DNA from: Apostichopus californicus
Lineage: Eukaryota > Echinodermata > Holothuroidea > Aspidochirotida > Stichopodidae
DNA length: 64,000 nt
Assembly: GCA_020650975.1 (NCBI GenBank)
Contig: JAIPMN010002527.1
Span: 834 to 64,833 of the forward strand
Direction of reading: 5' to 3'
Shown: in pieces, positions 11,802-24,264 of the stretch
Layout: every line of letters starts with the position of its first letter
Numbering within the stretch: position 1 is the stretch's first letter
The notes under the pieces: generated by a model
The model's database searches: none
What the model was told of the DNA's origin: nothing
Seen by the model: only the letters and a program-made list of their open reading frames with translations
Made by a program: the position numbers and the translations under genes

Positions 11802-14800
11802 GAGGAAAATGACCAGCTTATCAAACCTTTATCGATGAGACAACCAACTCCCTGGACTTTTACAGAACACTGTAAAAATTGTCAAAAGTGAATTTTGATG
11901 GAACGGTGGAATAAGAAACGAAACCAGGTTCTGAAATCCTTGTCAGTTTACATTTATATTATTTTTTTTTTTAATTTACCAGAAGTATCATGTGTTTTAA
12001 TATTTCTTATTAATTTCTTGGAAAGAAAATTTAAAAGCAATTACATCAACATTCTATGACTCTGTTTCCCTAGTCAGATGTTTGAGCAGGAGATGGAGAA
12101 ATTAACAACATTTTAGTTTTTTTTAATTTCACTATAAATGATTTCTACTGACCTTATGAGAAAGAAGATAGTTAAGCATTGGTTTGTGATACATCAAAAG
12201 ATATTTTCAGAATAAATTGTTGTAATTTTTAAACTTTTAACAATTTAATCTGATCTGGATTTATACCAGAAATAATGTTAATTTTGTGGAGAAAAACAAA
12301 GTAAAAGAAACAAATCAAGATCCTTTATATTGTGAAGTATCAGTAGAGAATCCTACTAGAAGAAAACTATAAAAAATCAATATTTCTCATCTGTACAGAA
12401 AGGCACAACTATAAACTGAATAAATGAAAGTCCATATTTGACTAAAAACAATTCACAAAATGAATTATATGAACAAAAAAATAAAAATGACAGAAGCAAT
12501 TAATATATACGACGCAAGTTTTGAATCAACTGAGAAAAAAAAAAATAATTAAAATAAAAATAGAATTCCTTCTGGATGATAACTTCACAATCCAATCAAG
12601 GCTATAAAGCTAGGATAGAATTAACTTTGTAAATTAAGAAATATTAAATCGGGTGTCTGCCTTGTCTAGACATTGGGTCTATACATGCCTAGATATGCAT
12701 CACAAATGATGATAAAGATGGGCCACCACACAGGTCAAAGATGGAGCACACACAACTAGATTGGTCATTCATGCTAGGATGGGCCCATACATATCCTAGA
12801 AGGACCAAAGTAGATTAGATGGACCTAACATGTCTCCATGGGTCATACATGCCTGGATAAGCTGGTGGATCACACATTCCTGGTTGCACAACACATGCTA
12901 TGATTGGCCATACATGACCTGATGGACCTTAAATGATCAGAAGGGCCATATATGACTGGACAGTCCATAAATGCCTAGACGGTCCATACATGCCTAGACG
13001 GTCCATACATGCTTAGACGGTCCAATTATGCCTAGATGCCTAAGATGGGTCATGCATGTCAGATCAAATCTTGGATTGGTCATATATAAAGATTATTTTT
13101 ACCGTTCACAGGAACTTAAAAAGTAAATTTGCTTCCAGGGTGTTGCTGGATACAGCCTTTACTTGTCAAATTGTTCCTAATGAATTAATTAATTACAGCT
13201 AATCAACAGATTTAGGTCTTATGATGTAGCCAGGCAATGACACAATTAAACCATGAATGATACTTAATGTATGCATTGTTATTATCATGTACTTATTTTG
13301 ATAGGTTCATTGTAGTAATGGAGACTGAAAGTAGATTGTGTCATTTGAATTTAGGAAGGTTTCACATATTACCTACTTTAGCAGAGGTTTAAGTTATAGT
13401 ATATTCACTTTCGAATGAGAATATGAGACCGAGAATAAAAGCCAGGCATGCCTTCCTCACAGTATCACTGTACGAGAACTCTCATTAATTCCAGGATCAC
13501 TATCTTAACCACTCACTCACACTGCTGCCCAAATTGAAAGAAATTTGCTCGTTAAATTATGTATAAAAATAAAAGAGCTGATCTTAATGACATCTGAATG
13601 GTTTCTGGCATGTTTACTTTCTTTTTACAGCACACTTAAATACATTTATCTGACGACCGTTGTTTAACATCACTACGACAGAACTTTTCAAAAGACTTTT
13701 GAATTTACAATGCACTATTGAAAATGGAAAGTTTTGCTTTCCCAATTTTTATGTTTTTGCTTCTTTTTTTGTTGTTGTTGATTGAATGTGATCTTATCAT
13801 AAAATTTTATTGTAAATCAAATTGTTATCGAAATGTCTTTGTATGTCTGTCAGTTGAAATTTGAAGTTTGTTAACTTCACAATGAGAGAAGAAGAGAAGA
13901 TAAAAAATTATATTAATGATAAGAAAAATACAAAATACTGTTGTCTTATTCTACTGCAGCATTCAAGAACAACAGGTACAACTATATAACTTCAACATTG
14001 TTTCCTTTCCTTTGTTTCTTTCCTTTGTTTCCTTTCCTTTGTTACCTTTCTATTGTTTCCTTCCCTAATGAAAGCTGCTCTGCAAAGAATAGCTTCTGTT
14101 TAGCAATATAGATGCTTATAACAACTGTCTACCTTTTCTAACAGTTTTTATCCATTTAAATGTTTGGGTGCAAGCCCTGTCACCATCAGAAAGTGCAGTT
14201 GACCGATTCAGATGGAATTTGATATGGTAACTATTTGTATGGGAGATTGAGAACACTATAACTACAGGTAGTTGCATACTGACTACAAAATCACAAATCG
14301 AAAGTGAAAATGAAAATGCCAATTAATCCAACGTTTTACTGACAAAGTAAGCTGTCACAGACTCATTTGAGAACAGAAACACATCAAGTTACATGAACAA
14401 TTTTACAGCAGCTTATTTTGGCTGTGAATGCTTCTAATTTTTATTATCATGTTACTTGATACTCAAAATACCATTAAAACTCAATTCATTGGTATGATTA
14501 GTTAATGTTCATATCAAATATGGAAAGCAGATCATTTTTGAACAGTTCATGGTTTAGCTCTCTGCATGTGATTTATGGCCATGTCGAAAAATGCCGAAGC
14601 AAAAAAAATCATATAAACTCGCTAAATTGATGCCATATTTTGCTTTGTTTAATGCAAGCAAATTTTGCAGAGAGCGAACGTTTCATCATTTGTGAACTTT
14701 ACTTCGAGTGATATTTGGTACAAATTATTGAAATTTGGCACAGGAATGCCAAAAATGCTGATTCACTGTGTCACGAGATTGTGCTTCCATTCTTAAAAGA

Positions 14801-15080
14801 AGAAAGCGTTTTAAGAATTCTTTCATATCAGAACATGATTTATATTACAACTAAAGAACAGAGTCTTCATCCTCGTCATCCTCTTCAAACTCATATATGT
14901 AACGCTGAGTGAACGAATGCTCATTAATAGTTGACCTTCTCAAAAGAACTTTGGTTTCCATTTTTAGCTTCTTTAAACTTTTCCTTTCAGTTTGCTTGCC
15001 TCAAGAAAAAACACAGAACTGCTGCTAAAGATCACATTTCTAATATCAAACCACTCTTTAATTTATCTTTCATAAAGCTT
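11802..15080. other. AT-rich region 3' of paxillin
   Basis: No exon recognised. Part may be paxillin 3'UTR if a distal poly(A) site is used. It contains a degenerate array at 12660-13075, a CCTTTGTTT-type tract around 13998-14060, and many A/T runs. Short open frames here show no protein-like pattern. Confidence 0.45.
12660..13075. repeat. Degenerate tandem array based on a 19 bp unit
   Basis: Four clear copies of TCCATACATGCCTAGACGG lie at 12964-13039. On their 5' side the same words (CATACATGCCTAGA, CCATACATGACCTGATGG, CATACATGCCTGGAT) recur at irregular spacing back to about 12660. This looks like an old array with a freshly amplified right edge. Confidence 0.8.
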
Positions 15081-15084
15081 CTTT

Positions 15085-15105
15085 TTTATTGATTGAGTAT
15101 TTATT
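15085..15105 (-). other. PXN: Candidate poly(A) signals of paxillin
   Basis: On the - strand, AATAAA hexamers lie at 15100-15105 and 15085-15090, about 120-140 nt past the stop codon. This would give a short 3'UTR. Further hexamers downstream are possible in this AT-rich DNA. Confidence 0.4.
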
Positions 15106-15225
15106 TTTTTTTATTTTTTTATATCACTACATTTTATATATAAGCATTCTTGTTAATACCCAACTTTTACATAAACAAGAAAAAGTCAGTTAAAAATATA
15201 AAAAGGAAAAAAAGGTGAAAACAAT

Positions 15226-15492
15226 TTAGCTAAATAACTTTTCAAAGCAAGTATGGCAGTAGGGTTTATCATTCTGTTCTTTGAACGTGCCCTTGTTTAG
15301 CTGTTTCATGCAATAAGAACAGACAAAATGCTCCGGGTGGAACTTCTTCTGCATGGCAGTGATGCATCGTCCAGTGATGGGCTTGTTGCAGCCGGCGCAG
15401 AGGGAACCCCTCACTGCGTGATAATGGATCTCGCAGTACGGGATGCTATCATGGTCGAAGAAACTGCCACCGTTGAATGGTATGCGACACTC
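15226..15492 (-). CDS. PXN: Paxillin last coding exon: end of LIM3 and LIM4
   Basis: 267 nt, entered in phase 0 after TCTCCAG, ending in TAA at 15228-15226. It begins [15 protein letters not shown], the second half of LIM3, with YCEIH supplying its last zinc ligands. It continues with a complete LIM4: [41 protein letters not shown]. All eight LIM4 ligands are present. The tail is FEKLFS, where vertebrate paxillin has LFC. LIM2/LIM3 direct focal-adhesion targeting, and LIM3/4 bind PTP-PEST (family knowledge). The acceptor lies only about 30 bp from a tandem array in the preceding intron. Confidence 0.96.
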   Translation of the reverse strand, partial: ECRIPFNGGSFFDHDSIPYCEIHYHAVRGSLCAGCNKPITGRCITAMQKKFHPEHFVCSYCMKQLNKGTFKEQNDKPYCHTCFEKLFS

Positions 15493-16607
15493 CTGGAGAG
15501 AAGCAGAGAACAGACTGTCAAGTGTGTGTGTGTGTTTAATAGAAATGATTTGAAAGTTTGGTGAAGTTGCCATGTGGCCATTACTATTGTAGTGTGTGTG
15601 TTGAATACAAATGATTTGAAAGTTTGGTGGAAGTGGCCATAACTATTGTAGTGTCTGTCTGTGTGTGTGTGTTTAATATAAATTATTTGAAAGTTTCATG
15701 GAAGAGGCCATGTGAACATATCTTTTGTAGTGTGTGTGTGTGTTTAATACAATTATTTGAAAGTTTAGTGGACGTGGACGTGGCCATGTGGCCATTACTA
15801 TTTGTGTGTGTGTTTAATACAATTATTTGAAAGTTTGGTGGTAGTGGCCATTACTATTGTACTGTGTGTGTGTTGAATACACATGATTTGAAGGTTTCAT
15901 GGAAATGGCCATATTGACATAACTATTGTAGTGTGTGTGTGTGTTTAATACAATTATTAACATAACTATTTTTAATTTTTTTCACTTAAGAGAAAACTTC
16001 CAGAAAGTTAGTTTCCAGCATAAGTGGTAGGAATGGATCTTAAAGTAACAAAACTGCCTATATAAGGGGGTGACTGAGACATCTTTACCTGGGAAAAATG
16101 ACAGGGAGTTCACTGTTCCTCGCACTGTTCCTCGCATTCCCCAGCTCCACGATTCCAAAATGATGTGTTGTGACCAAAAGTGTAGTGTATTGCCAAGCTA
16201 TTAAAGTAGCTACACACACAGGTTAAGGGAACACAGAAATATATGATCGATTTAATTTACCGGTTAATTTCCTCCCGGGTCACTAAGTGATTTGTATCCA
16301 CAGTGTTGATAAATGTGTGTGTGTACTGTTGTTTACTAACTTCCAGTAACTGTACAATTAATTGCAACTTAGTCAATGTGAAATCGATTGCAATTTAAAT
16401 CAATCAGTGTACCGTTGAATCCTCAATCATCATAAAGTACTACATATTTGGTGACTTAGAAACAGTGGCAACTTAAAGACTAGGGAATTCAAAAACATAT
16501 GGTCGTCCAGGAAATGTTGGGGAAGCAAGGTACTAGATTTTAAATCTTTATGACTTCAATCACAGATATTTAAATCCATTTATCATGAATCTTTGATAGG
16601 GACTCAC
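15493..16607 (-). other. PXN: Paxillin last intron
   Basis: 1115 nt between the LIM3 and LIM4 exons (donor GTGAGT, acceptor CCAG). Its 3' half is the GT-rich minisatellite at 15523-15973. The rest shows only a short CACTGTTCCTCG duplication near 16111-16130. Confidence 0.85.
15523..15973. repeat. GT-rich minisatellite, about seven copies of 58-79 bp
   Basis: Each unit is a (GT)n run followed by TTTAATACAATTATTTGAAA, GTTTGGTGG and GGCCATTACTATTGTA. Units begin near 15523, 15591, 15651, 15730, 15804, 15862 and 15931, and differ by indels in the GT run and in the GTGGCCAT portion. Open frames in this interval come from the repeat, not from genes. Confidence 0.93.
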
Positions 16608-16838
16608 CCCGCAGACAAAACAGTCTGGGTGCCACTGCACATTCAGGGCAGTTATGTAATTATCCATGATGGCACGATGGCATCCGCCACACTTAGGGGC
16701 AAACATGTCAAAGTAGTCCTCGGGGCAATAAGCCTTGCCGTTCTTCTCGTGGAAGCCGTCTTTTCCAAAGTTCTTGCCGCACTGAGCGCAGAAGAAATGT
16801 TCTGGATGCCAGGTCTGTTCCAGGGCAGTGATGCACGT
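16608..16838 (-). CDS. PXN: Paxillin exon: most of LIM2 and first half of LIM3
   Basis: 231 nt, 77 codons, phase 0 at both ends. The acceptor is CTCTCTCAG and the donor GTGAGT. It starts [20 protein letters not shown] (second part of LIM2), followed by [22 protein letters not shown]3 then opens with [16 protein letters not shown] and WHPDCFVCG, and the next exon supplies EC to complete the ligand set. These strings are almost residue-for-residue those of vertebrate paxillin ([20 protein letters not shown]). LIM3 has Cys rather than His in the HPDCFVC motif, as the vertebrate protein does, so it is not a lesion. Confidence 0.96.
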
Positions 16839-17463
16839 CTGAGAGAGAACGAAACCGAAAGAGAAAGGTATCATCGAAAAGGTACTAAACCTGGCTAAAA
16901 AGCAGTGTAGAGGAGGAGGGCAATACTAGATTTAGTGAAAGACAATAACATTCTGACCTGTGGTTGTCCATCTGTGACATCACAGCTTGGATATTGCACC
17001 ATGTATTAATTCAATACTATGAATTGGGTTGGTGTGTGGGTGGATATAAGTGTTACTGTTTTCTTGTATTGTTCTCTCTATTTACTCATGGGAGCGCTCT
17101 ACTAGACAAGCCCTCTGGATTCTTTGGAGTGCTGCCTTTCACAATTTTGCCTGTTGTTGATATGTTTTGTCAATTTGTTAACTTCTCTGTATTTATATTG
17201 TGAAGAAGCAAACAAATGAAATGAAATGAAAATGAATAATTATTTTCAAAATAATATCTCTTAACAACAGAACAAGATATCTAGACAGGGAAATGAACCA
17301 ATGTTTGTTTCCTTTTTTTTCATCTGTCATATGTATTTTTTACCTATCCTTTAGACATTTTTTTATCCCTATAAAGTAGACCGGAAGACAAAATATAGCT
17401 GTCTTACGGAAAAGCGGGGCGCTGTGAAAAGCAGTATTTTCAAACGATATTCCTGTTACTTAC
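16839..17463 (-). other. PXN: Paxillin intron, no other feature
   Basis: 625 nt intron between the LIM1/2 and LIM2/3 exons, with GTAAGT donor and CTCAG acceptor. A short AATGA-type tract lies at about 17214-17237. Nothing else seen. Confidence 0.85.
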
Positions 17464-17637
17464 ACCTAGTATAGCACCGTTGCAATAAGCGCAACGGGGA
17501 GAGAAGAGATTGTGGTAATCGTTCTCGCAGTAAGCCTTCTCATCGCGCTCGAAAAAGTTTTCCATTCCCAGCTCCTGCTGACAGTGGTCGCACACGAAGT
17601 GCTCGGGATGCCAGGTTTTACCAAGAGCAGTCACAAT
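17464..17637 (-). CDS. PXN: Paxillin exon: most of LIM1 and start of LIM2
   Basis: 174 nt, 58 codons, phase 0 at both ends. The acceptor is CTCCCTCAG and the donor a perfect GTAAGT. It reads [19 protein letters not shown], then [30 protein letters not shown] and AYCNGAILG. It completes LIM1 (Cys-x2-Cys came from the previous exon; His, Cys, Cys, Cys, Cys and Asp are here) and opens LIM2 with [19 protein letters not shown] is a paxillin-family signature. Each LIM domain folds around two zinc ions. Confidence 0.96.
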
Positions 17638-19101
17638 CTGAGGGAGAGAAAAAGGATACAAAGTTAAAGGGGAAGCATAGTCCAGTGGTTGGCAATGTGA
17701 CACTTATAGGTGAAAGAAAAAATAGGGACACAAACCCAACTATGGTCTTTAGCTTATATGAAATAAGATCTCTAAGATTAACAAATAAATCCATCCAATC
17801 GGCTAAGAAAACTTTATGCTTCGTTTAGGAGATATCCTGGTATCTCAAGTCGTGTCTGGGAGTTGTCATCTTGACAAATCCGTGATGCGATATTGCCGCT
17901 AGGTTCTGAAACCTGTTTATGCTTTTCTTTGTTTTCTCTTCAGATTTTCAGTGTATAATATTTACAGTGTTGATGCTGAAACCAATGCCATCATTAGGTG
18001 ATATTAAGAGCTTGAATATTTTAGACAAAACCCAAGTTCAACAAGAAGCTTGGTTTATGATCTTTAGGGCAGATTTTGTAGATCATATGCCTTAAGATGA
18101 TATCACACACACCTACTGTGATCCACTTCCTTAAACATTCAGAGGTTCAGACGACGGTCAACAAAGGTTACGATCAACTGACCATATCCGGAGTTACGGA
18201 CAAGATTTCCTGGAGCGGTTTTCAAATACGGTGTGGATATATAATTCTTTTTAATTCAAGTTTTATACTGTCTGTCACTGGGATATCCCTTCAATAACCA
18301 TATAATTACCATATAATTACAATATTAATGCATGCTGGCTTTCCATATGGCATCAAACTCATTATAATGCTGCCCGACATACTGTATCTCCGGTTTAATC
18401 ATCAAATCATATCCTCCCACAGAAGACTACTCTAGTGACCCTTAGCCTAGTTTTAAATCAACGGTGTTGTGCGACAATCCTTTATGGCTGCTCATGTTAT
18501 TTTACATCTGTCTATTAGGTCTATCACACATCTGCCGTTAGACGAACGGTACATTTATACTAATGCAGCTATTTCCTGCTATCTGATGATGAACTCATGA
18601 ATGTAAATAACCTAAACACTATGGGGTAAATTAATACCTGGTGAGTTACTTTCATTATGTAAAACTCCAACAGGGATATGACACGAAGATAGGAATAATG
18701 CAGTTAGGAGGTACAACATGCTGGAGAATGAATTGGTGTGGGGCCAAACAGCTGCAAAAAAAACATTGAAGGAACAACATCCAAACCAGGAGGCTGGAGA
18801 TGTGTTGGGGATGTTGGGTGGTGGGGGTGGTTTCAATGCCCCCGGGGGGGGTAGATGGAGAAAAAGTGGCACAAAATACAGGAGAATGAATGAGAAGAAC
18901 CATCAATCAATCTAAGGGTATATATATAGAATGTAAATGAAGGACAACTACACCGGAGTACCGTATAGAACAGATCATGCTTAATAGCAAAAGTGTTGCT
19001 AAAGCTATCTCAAATTGAGTCTTCATCTTTCACAGTTCTATTCTCTAACTAGCAGATATTTTTTTCACACGATTGTTTTCTAAAAGACATAATTTGATTA
19101 C
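17638..19101 (-). other. PXN: Paxillin intron, no clear feature
   Basis: 1464 nt intron between the LD5 and LIM1 exons. A G-rich patch at about 18800-18855 creates short open frames on both strands without protein character. No transposon ends found. Confidence 0.8.
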
Positions 19102-19219
19102 CTGTCCGACAATCTGTTTGTTGCAAGCAGCACAATGGCCCTTGGCCACAGTGTTCACTCCCTGTCGGCTGACGTCAGAGTGTAGATGGCCTAGCATTGA
19201 ATCAAGCTGATCTCCACCA
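19102..19219 (-). CDS. PXN: Paxillin exon: LD5 motif and start of LIM1
   Basis: 118 nt (1 + 39 codons). The acceptor is TTCTAACAG and the donor GTAATC. The first base completes a Pro codon from the upstream exon. The translation gives GGDQ followed by LD5 ([12 protein letters not shown]), a basic linker [11 protein letters not shown], then the first LIM1 zinc pair in [14 protein letters not shown]5 followed directly by LIM1, with the VNTVAKG.C.AC.K.I.GQ pattern, is diagnostic of paxillin. The exon is below the length most ORF finders report, so it would be missed by a size cut-off. Confidence 0.93.
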
Positions 19220-19969
19220 CTGTTAGAAGAAAATAAACAAATAAATACATATTAAAAATAGGATGAATGAAACTATTGAAAAATTCATGAATGCTGCTTC
19301 TCTTTTCATCTCGAGAGAAATTCACCTCTCTGGTTTTTCAATATTTTTGAGACAATTCGTAAGAGTCTTAATACCACTGAAGAGGGGAGCACCAATGACT
19401 ACTAGCCATGATACCAATGCTCTTACCTGTCCCTTACCCATAATATCATGCTTACCCCTTCAAAAATTATTATTATTAATAACTGGCTAAGAATTCTAGG
19501 AATCTTTTCTTCTATTTTTTGTTTTAAATAAACAGCTGCTGTTGTACAATTGCCATGCAGTTCTTTTCTGGTGTTCTGTACAATGAAAATATTGTAGCGC
19601 CTTGACCACAATATGGAGCCTACAATAGTGAACAGTTGTCATTAAACTCAGAGCAGGGGATGCAATTAATGACTGGAACGGTTCTCTCTCTGCTACGAGA
19701 ATGTCGAGAGAGATATATATAGAGGGAGACATTTATACGTATAGTTCTAGACATAGTGATTGCGTAAAGTACATAGCCCATAATATAGCTAGTACAGTTA
19801 TAGTACAGTTATGAATGGAAAGGTTTATTAATACATCTGCCCGCGATTGCATTCGATAAATGTTTTCGTATCAATCCAAGACATATAGCAAAGACTGGAC
19901 ACCCTGTTTTTGCTTCATATTCTCATTCAATTGATCTCACTGACTGGGCCAAAATTTTTGCAAAAATAG

Positions 19970-20042
19970 TAAGTCATGTCATGTCAAGTCATGTCAAGTA
20001 AGTCATAGTAAGTCAAAAATAGTAAGTCATAGTAAGTCATGA
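19970..20042. repeat. Short tandem tract of AGTCATGTCA/AGTAAGTCAT words
   Basis: About eight overlapping copies of 10-11 bp words built on AAGTCATG and AGTAAGTCATA. Confidence 0.8.
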
Positions 20043-21081
20043 TTGTGTGATTTATTTACTTCACAATACTATCAAAACATAGTTTGTAGAGTTAGGGATC
20101 GGTTAGTTCAGGCTGTTTATAATGTAATGCATGATGAGGATTTACTGAAACTTCATATTAATTAATTAGTTGAGTTGACTGAGAAATAAACAAAATAACT
20201 TCTCCAGGCCAACAGCCTAACAATTAAATTCACACAAGCTTGATTTCACAATAATACACCTTCCATTATACTTTGAGGTTACCGGTCATTGGGCGATAAG
20301 TTGAGTTTATGCCATTCCAAGACGTTTGATAAATCAATTTATTAACATTGAAAAAACCTTTCACTTTATTTTTTTTTTAAATCTGGCGGCTGACTTTTCA
20401 AAATTAATTTAAGCATGAGCTTCCAGGGAGGGATTTTCAAGCTTCTTCTTTTCATGATTTTTTCATAGTTTTCTCCAAAATTCTGTTAATTTTCTTCACA
20501 CAGAAACTACAGAGAGACTAAAGGGATCTTAACTGCTTTGCTATGTTTACTGCTGTATTAATGAATATCACAAATTCACCGACACCCAACCAGAGAAAAC
20601 AGCCCAGAATCACATCTACCGTGACAAATTGACAATGTGGACAAAAACATAACAACCAGCTGCATATATAGCCTTTCTAAATTGCAAGTAACATTAGACT
20701 GATCACATGCTATAGGCGAACATATGTTATTTCAGACACCATAAATGACAGCCGTTATCGTAATAAATCATTTTACATTTAAGCGAGTTTCATATTTCTG
20801 ATTTATAGATTACAGACAAAGGGAAGCAATCGTTTTCTTACTGTGTTTTTGTGTTGGCAAGCCAAGCTGATCATTTTTGTTTTTCAGTACCAGCAGAAAT
20901 CTCAAGAATACATTTATCAGTTATCAACAAATACATTGGACATCTGTACTGACTGTAACCATCATTATACAAATTATGAACTATGACAGAGACGAACATA
21001 TCAAGCATTATTTTTCATCCAATAGTTCCAATGGATGCTACCCACACTTTGTGAGGAATCTGAGATATAATGACATAAATC

Positions 21082-21458
21082 CAGTGGCGTCGCCAAAGGG
21101 TAGCCTGGGGGGGGGGGCATGGCCCTCCCAAAAAAATTGTGCCCCCAGATGCGATTTGTAGAGTTAAAAATAAAAACTCAAACAAAAACTTCATCTGCCT
21201 CAATTAAAATCATAAATATTAGACAGACTAAGCCTAAAAATTCTTGAACATTAAGTTACTTCAAGTTGCAAAATATAGCACCAGATTGCATCTAAGGACC
21301 CTTAATGAATCAAAATTTCTCAAAGGGGAGGGGGACACCCACTCCCCTTAGACCCCTCCCACAGTACGGCATTCCCAAATAAACATTGTGCCCCCCGACT
21401 TAAGTGATGTGCCCCCTGTCTGTGCCCCCCAAGATTGAAATGTCTGGCGACGCCACTG
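21082..21458. mobile_element. Non-autonomous hAT-type MITE (377 bp)
   Basis: Both ends carry the inverted repeat CAGTGGCGTCGCCA (14 of 14 matching). The element is flanked by a perfect 8 bp target-site duplication CATAAATC (21074-21081 and 21459-21466). An 8 bp duplication and a CAGTGGCG-type end are features of hAT transposons. The interior has C/G homopolymers and GTGCCCCC words and no transposase frame, so it must have been moved by an enzyme made elsewhere. The perfect duplication suggests a fairly recent insertion. Confidence 0.93.
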
Positions 21459-21903
21459 CATAAATCACCTGGTCTAGTCATCTTCTGCATGTTAAGTAAA
21501 AGTATGTATGGTGTAAGAGTACATACATATATACTGATGTTGTATGAAAGTATGTAAGATACCCTGCATCAAATAACAAATTTTCATTAATTTTCGACCT
21601 TAAACATTTTCGACCTTACACGATCCAAATTAAGCAATAATTCATATTTACAGAGGTAAAGTAATAATTTGATCAATCCAACTTTCTTGTCACCAAGATC
21701 TAAAAGACTTATATAACTTTGGGACATTTCACTTCCTCCTAGAAATAGAACGGTGCTCTCGACCTGACCTGAAGATGGAGCGACATGTTAAGAACTCTTT
21801 GTTTGAAATTATAGACCGGACAGAACTTGATCATTTTTCTCTACTCTGTGTTTTTTTCGGAGGAGATATTTAAAGATGATCGATGTTTGAATTTTAAACT
21901 TAC

Positions 21904-22040
21904 GGTTGATCTGGTTTCTGACTAGGGGCAGCGTTCTGTCCGTTCATATTGACCTGCTGTGGAGGTGGGGGAGCTTGAGACCCTTTCACCGGTTGAGCAT
22001 ATTGTGGCTCCGTATCTTTGGGTGGTGATGATGATGATAA
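21904..22040 (-). CDS. PXN: Paxillin exon: Pro/Gln-rich linker between LD4 and LD5
   Basis: 137 nt (45 codons plus 2 nt). The acceptor is GCCGACAG and the donor a perfect GTAAGT. It reads LSSSSPPKDTEPQYAQPV, then KGSQAPPPPQQVNMNGQ and ends KPDQP across the junction. It aligns by position with the vertebrate GSSSPPGG.PKPG linker. PQYAQP is a Tyr-x-x-Pro site of the kind bound by CRK SH2 domains when phosphorylated, and APPPPQ is a possible SH3 ligand. It was identified by phase and context between the LD4 and LD5 exons, plus the SSSSPP match. Confidence 0.88.
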
Positions 22041-22329
22041 CTGTCGGCAAGGAAGGGAAAAAAAAGGAAAATGTACAAAAATACAGTCGTGCCTATTTTA
22101 AAAATATAACAAAACAGAGAATAACAGACTCACAGAAGAGACTACCCAAACCACCACCCTCCCACTTCCCTCCTCCCGGACGAACTATTTTTCTCATACG
22201 CTCCCAGATATTGCATTGCACCTTGGCATATTCCTTGGATACTATGCTGTAATTCAAACCAAAACAAGTCCAGATGACTGCCAACAAACACAGATCTGAA
22301 AGACAACAAAGTCTTCAAAATTTGCCACT

Positions 22330-22470
22330 TCTAGACACTTTGGGTGGTAGAATGAGGAGGGGACCGGTACGTCACAGCGGAAGTACAGTGAAAAAAAGGT
22401 TACCAGTTCACTCTAGATACGGTAGATCGAGTACTGAGGTTGTGAGAAGACAGGTAAGCGAAGAAACAAA
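22330..22470 (+). repeat. Dispersed exon-like repeat, copy A
   Basis: Shares ACTTTGGGTGGTAGAATGAG at its left and TTGTGAGAAGACAGGTAAGC at its right with copies at 43.1 and 56.5 kb. The right end contains a consensus splice donor, CAG/GTAAGC. An open frame (22274 onward) runs through this copy up to the donor, whereas other copies are interrupted. Confidence 0.7.
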
Positions 22471-23909
22471 AACAAAAACAACTATTTATTGTACTTAACA
22501 TGCTTTTCAAACTTACATACTTATATTGACCAGGAAATACTTCATCTGGGTATGGCATAGTTCAATGCAATTCATAATGGACACAACTCTTACCGACCTT
22601 AAACATGTGTATATGAAGAGCAGAGCCTTCTTGCTAACACAGAATCTAAACACTGTCATTGTGATATGATAAACACCATTCATAGATACAAAATGTGATA
22701 ATGTAATATTCACTCATTAAACACACGAGTCTCAGTTTGAATGTAGGCAGGTTTACAAACAGACAGGACTTGCAACGTTGCTAACCACTTAAAATAGGCC
22801 ATTCAGGAAATAAAATAAACAGGGTAATTAATAACAAATGGCTAGTAGTCAGGAAGCATAAATGGTCAGGAAATACTAGTCATGCTGCATAAGCAAAATG
22901 TTAGGTGCCAGTTTCCTGCTTGAACAATTTTCAACTTTCTCCTGCTCCTCAAAGCACCTAATTAGTCTTAATTTCATTAGCTGTCAATCTTTCTCTTCAA
23001 TTATCACTGTGTTTCTTGTTATACAAGTTTTATATTCCTATATTTGGGAACATAACTGTTAAACAATATGAGTCACTTTCCAGGTTTATCTACATTTACG
23101 CTTTATCCTTTACTTGAATCAGACACGGACTGCAGGAATTAGGTTTTCAATTAGGTTTTATGTTTTAGGTATTAGGTTTTCAAGTGCTTTGAAACGCTGT
23201 ATTAAGTGCTATATAAATGTAATTTATTATTATTATTATTCAATGCATAGTCATTTGATCCCTTCCTGGATACTAACCCTACCCTGTACTACAATTCCCA
23301 CCACACACACCCCATCCTGCCATCACCCTCTCTCTCTCTCCCGGCCCTCCCTCCTGCGATGGTACTGTCGTTCGTTTAATTCAAGAACAGAGACAACTGA
23401 TATAAAAAGACATTTGTTAAACAGTTAAAGTATGCTAAGATTTAATTATTAAACCCCTCACTCCAAATATGACAGCCTATCCTTCTTCACTATAAACATT
23501 CAAGAGTCTGAATTACCTGGGACATTCCGATTTAAAGTTCATCCCAGCACAGGGGAATTAATTCTTTATCCTCACATCATCGCAAGATCCACAGCCTGGT
23601 TAGCACTGACAACAACGAAAAGCTGTGACCTATATATGGTCACCAATCTCTCACACACACTCACAAACAGATAACCTGTGTAAAAATAGTTCCTTGATGC
23701 ATCACTCTTGATTTCACTTGGAAATGACTTTTCGGGAAAACAGAAATTCTTCCAGTATTTCCTTGTTACAAAGGTTCTGATATATCTAAAAGATTGACAG
23801 AAGCAAGAACAATTCAAGTTCTGTCAAGCTTAGACCAGTTTAAGTATCCATGTAATTTATTAGTTAGGGCTATCTAAGGCTATCTAAGTTAGGGCTATAT
23901 AAGTTAGGG

Positions 23910-24264
23910 CAGGGATGGGCAACCTTTTTGAATGAATGGGCCAGATGTAAGGGGTGAAAAATTGACTGGGCCGGAACTAACCAACGACCTGCTGTTGATT
24001 TCAAACCTTTGATTCCGAGGACTTTCAAGCAATAGGTGTGTTTACTTAATCTGTATTCACAAAAACATCATGTCAATTACAGAAGTTGATAATTAATGGT
24101 GACAGCATCATTAGTGCTGACAAATTCTAAGCACCTAGCTCGTTTTTTGTGATGATGTAAAATAGATTGATTTTTTTTTCTTTTTTCTTGAGACATCTCA
24201 CGGGCCGCAAAAAAATCACTGACGGGCCGCACATGGCCCATGGGCCATAGGTTGCCCACCCCTG
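23910..24264. mobile_element. Non-autonomous hAT-type MITE (355 bp)
   Basis: The termini are CAGGGATGGGCAACCTTTTT and, in reverse complement, CAGGGGTGGGCAACCTATG. They are flanked by a perfect 8 bp duplication AGTTAGGG (23902-23909 and 24265-24272). CAGGGGTGGGCAA-type ends occur in hAT/Charlie-like elements. The interior has GGGCCGCA words near the right end and no transposase. It inserted into a small local repeat of TTAGGGCTATCTAAG words, which can be seen on both sides. Confidence 0.93.

Larger units (their letters stand above)
19220..21903 (-). other. PXN: Paxillin intron carrying a hAT-type MITE
   Basis: 2684 nt intron. It contains a GTAAGTCAT-type tandem tract at about 19970-20042 and a complete short transposon at 21082-21458. 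The rest is unremarkable AT-rich DNA. Confidence 0.8.
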
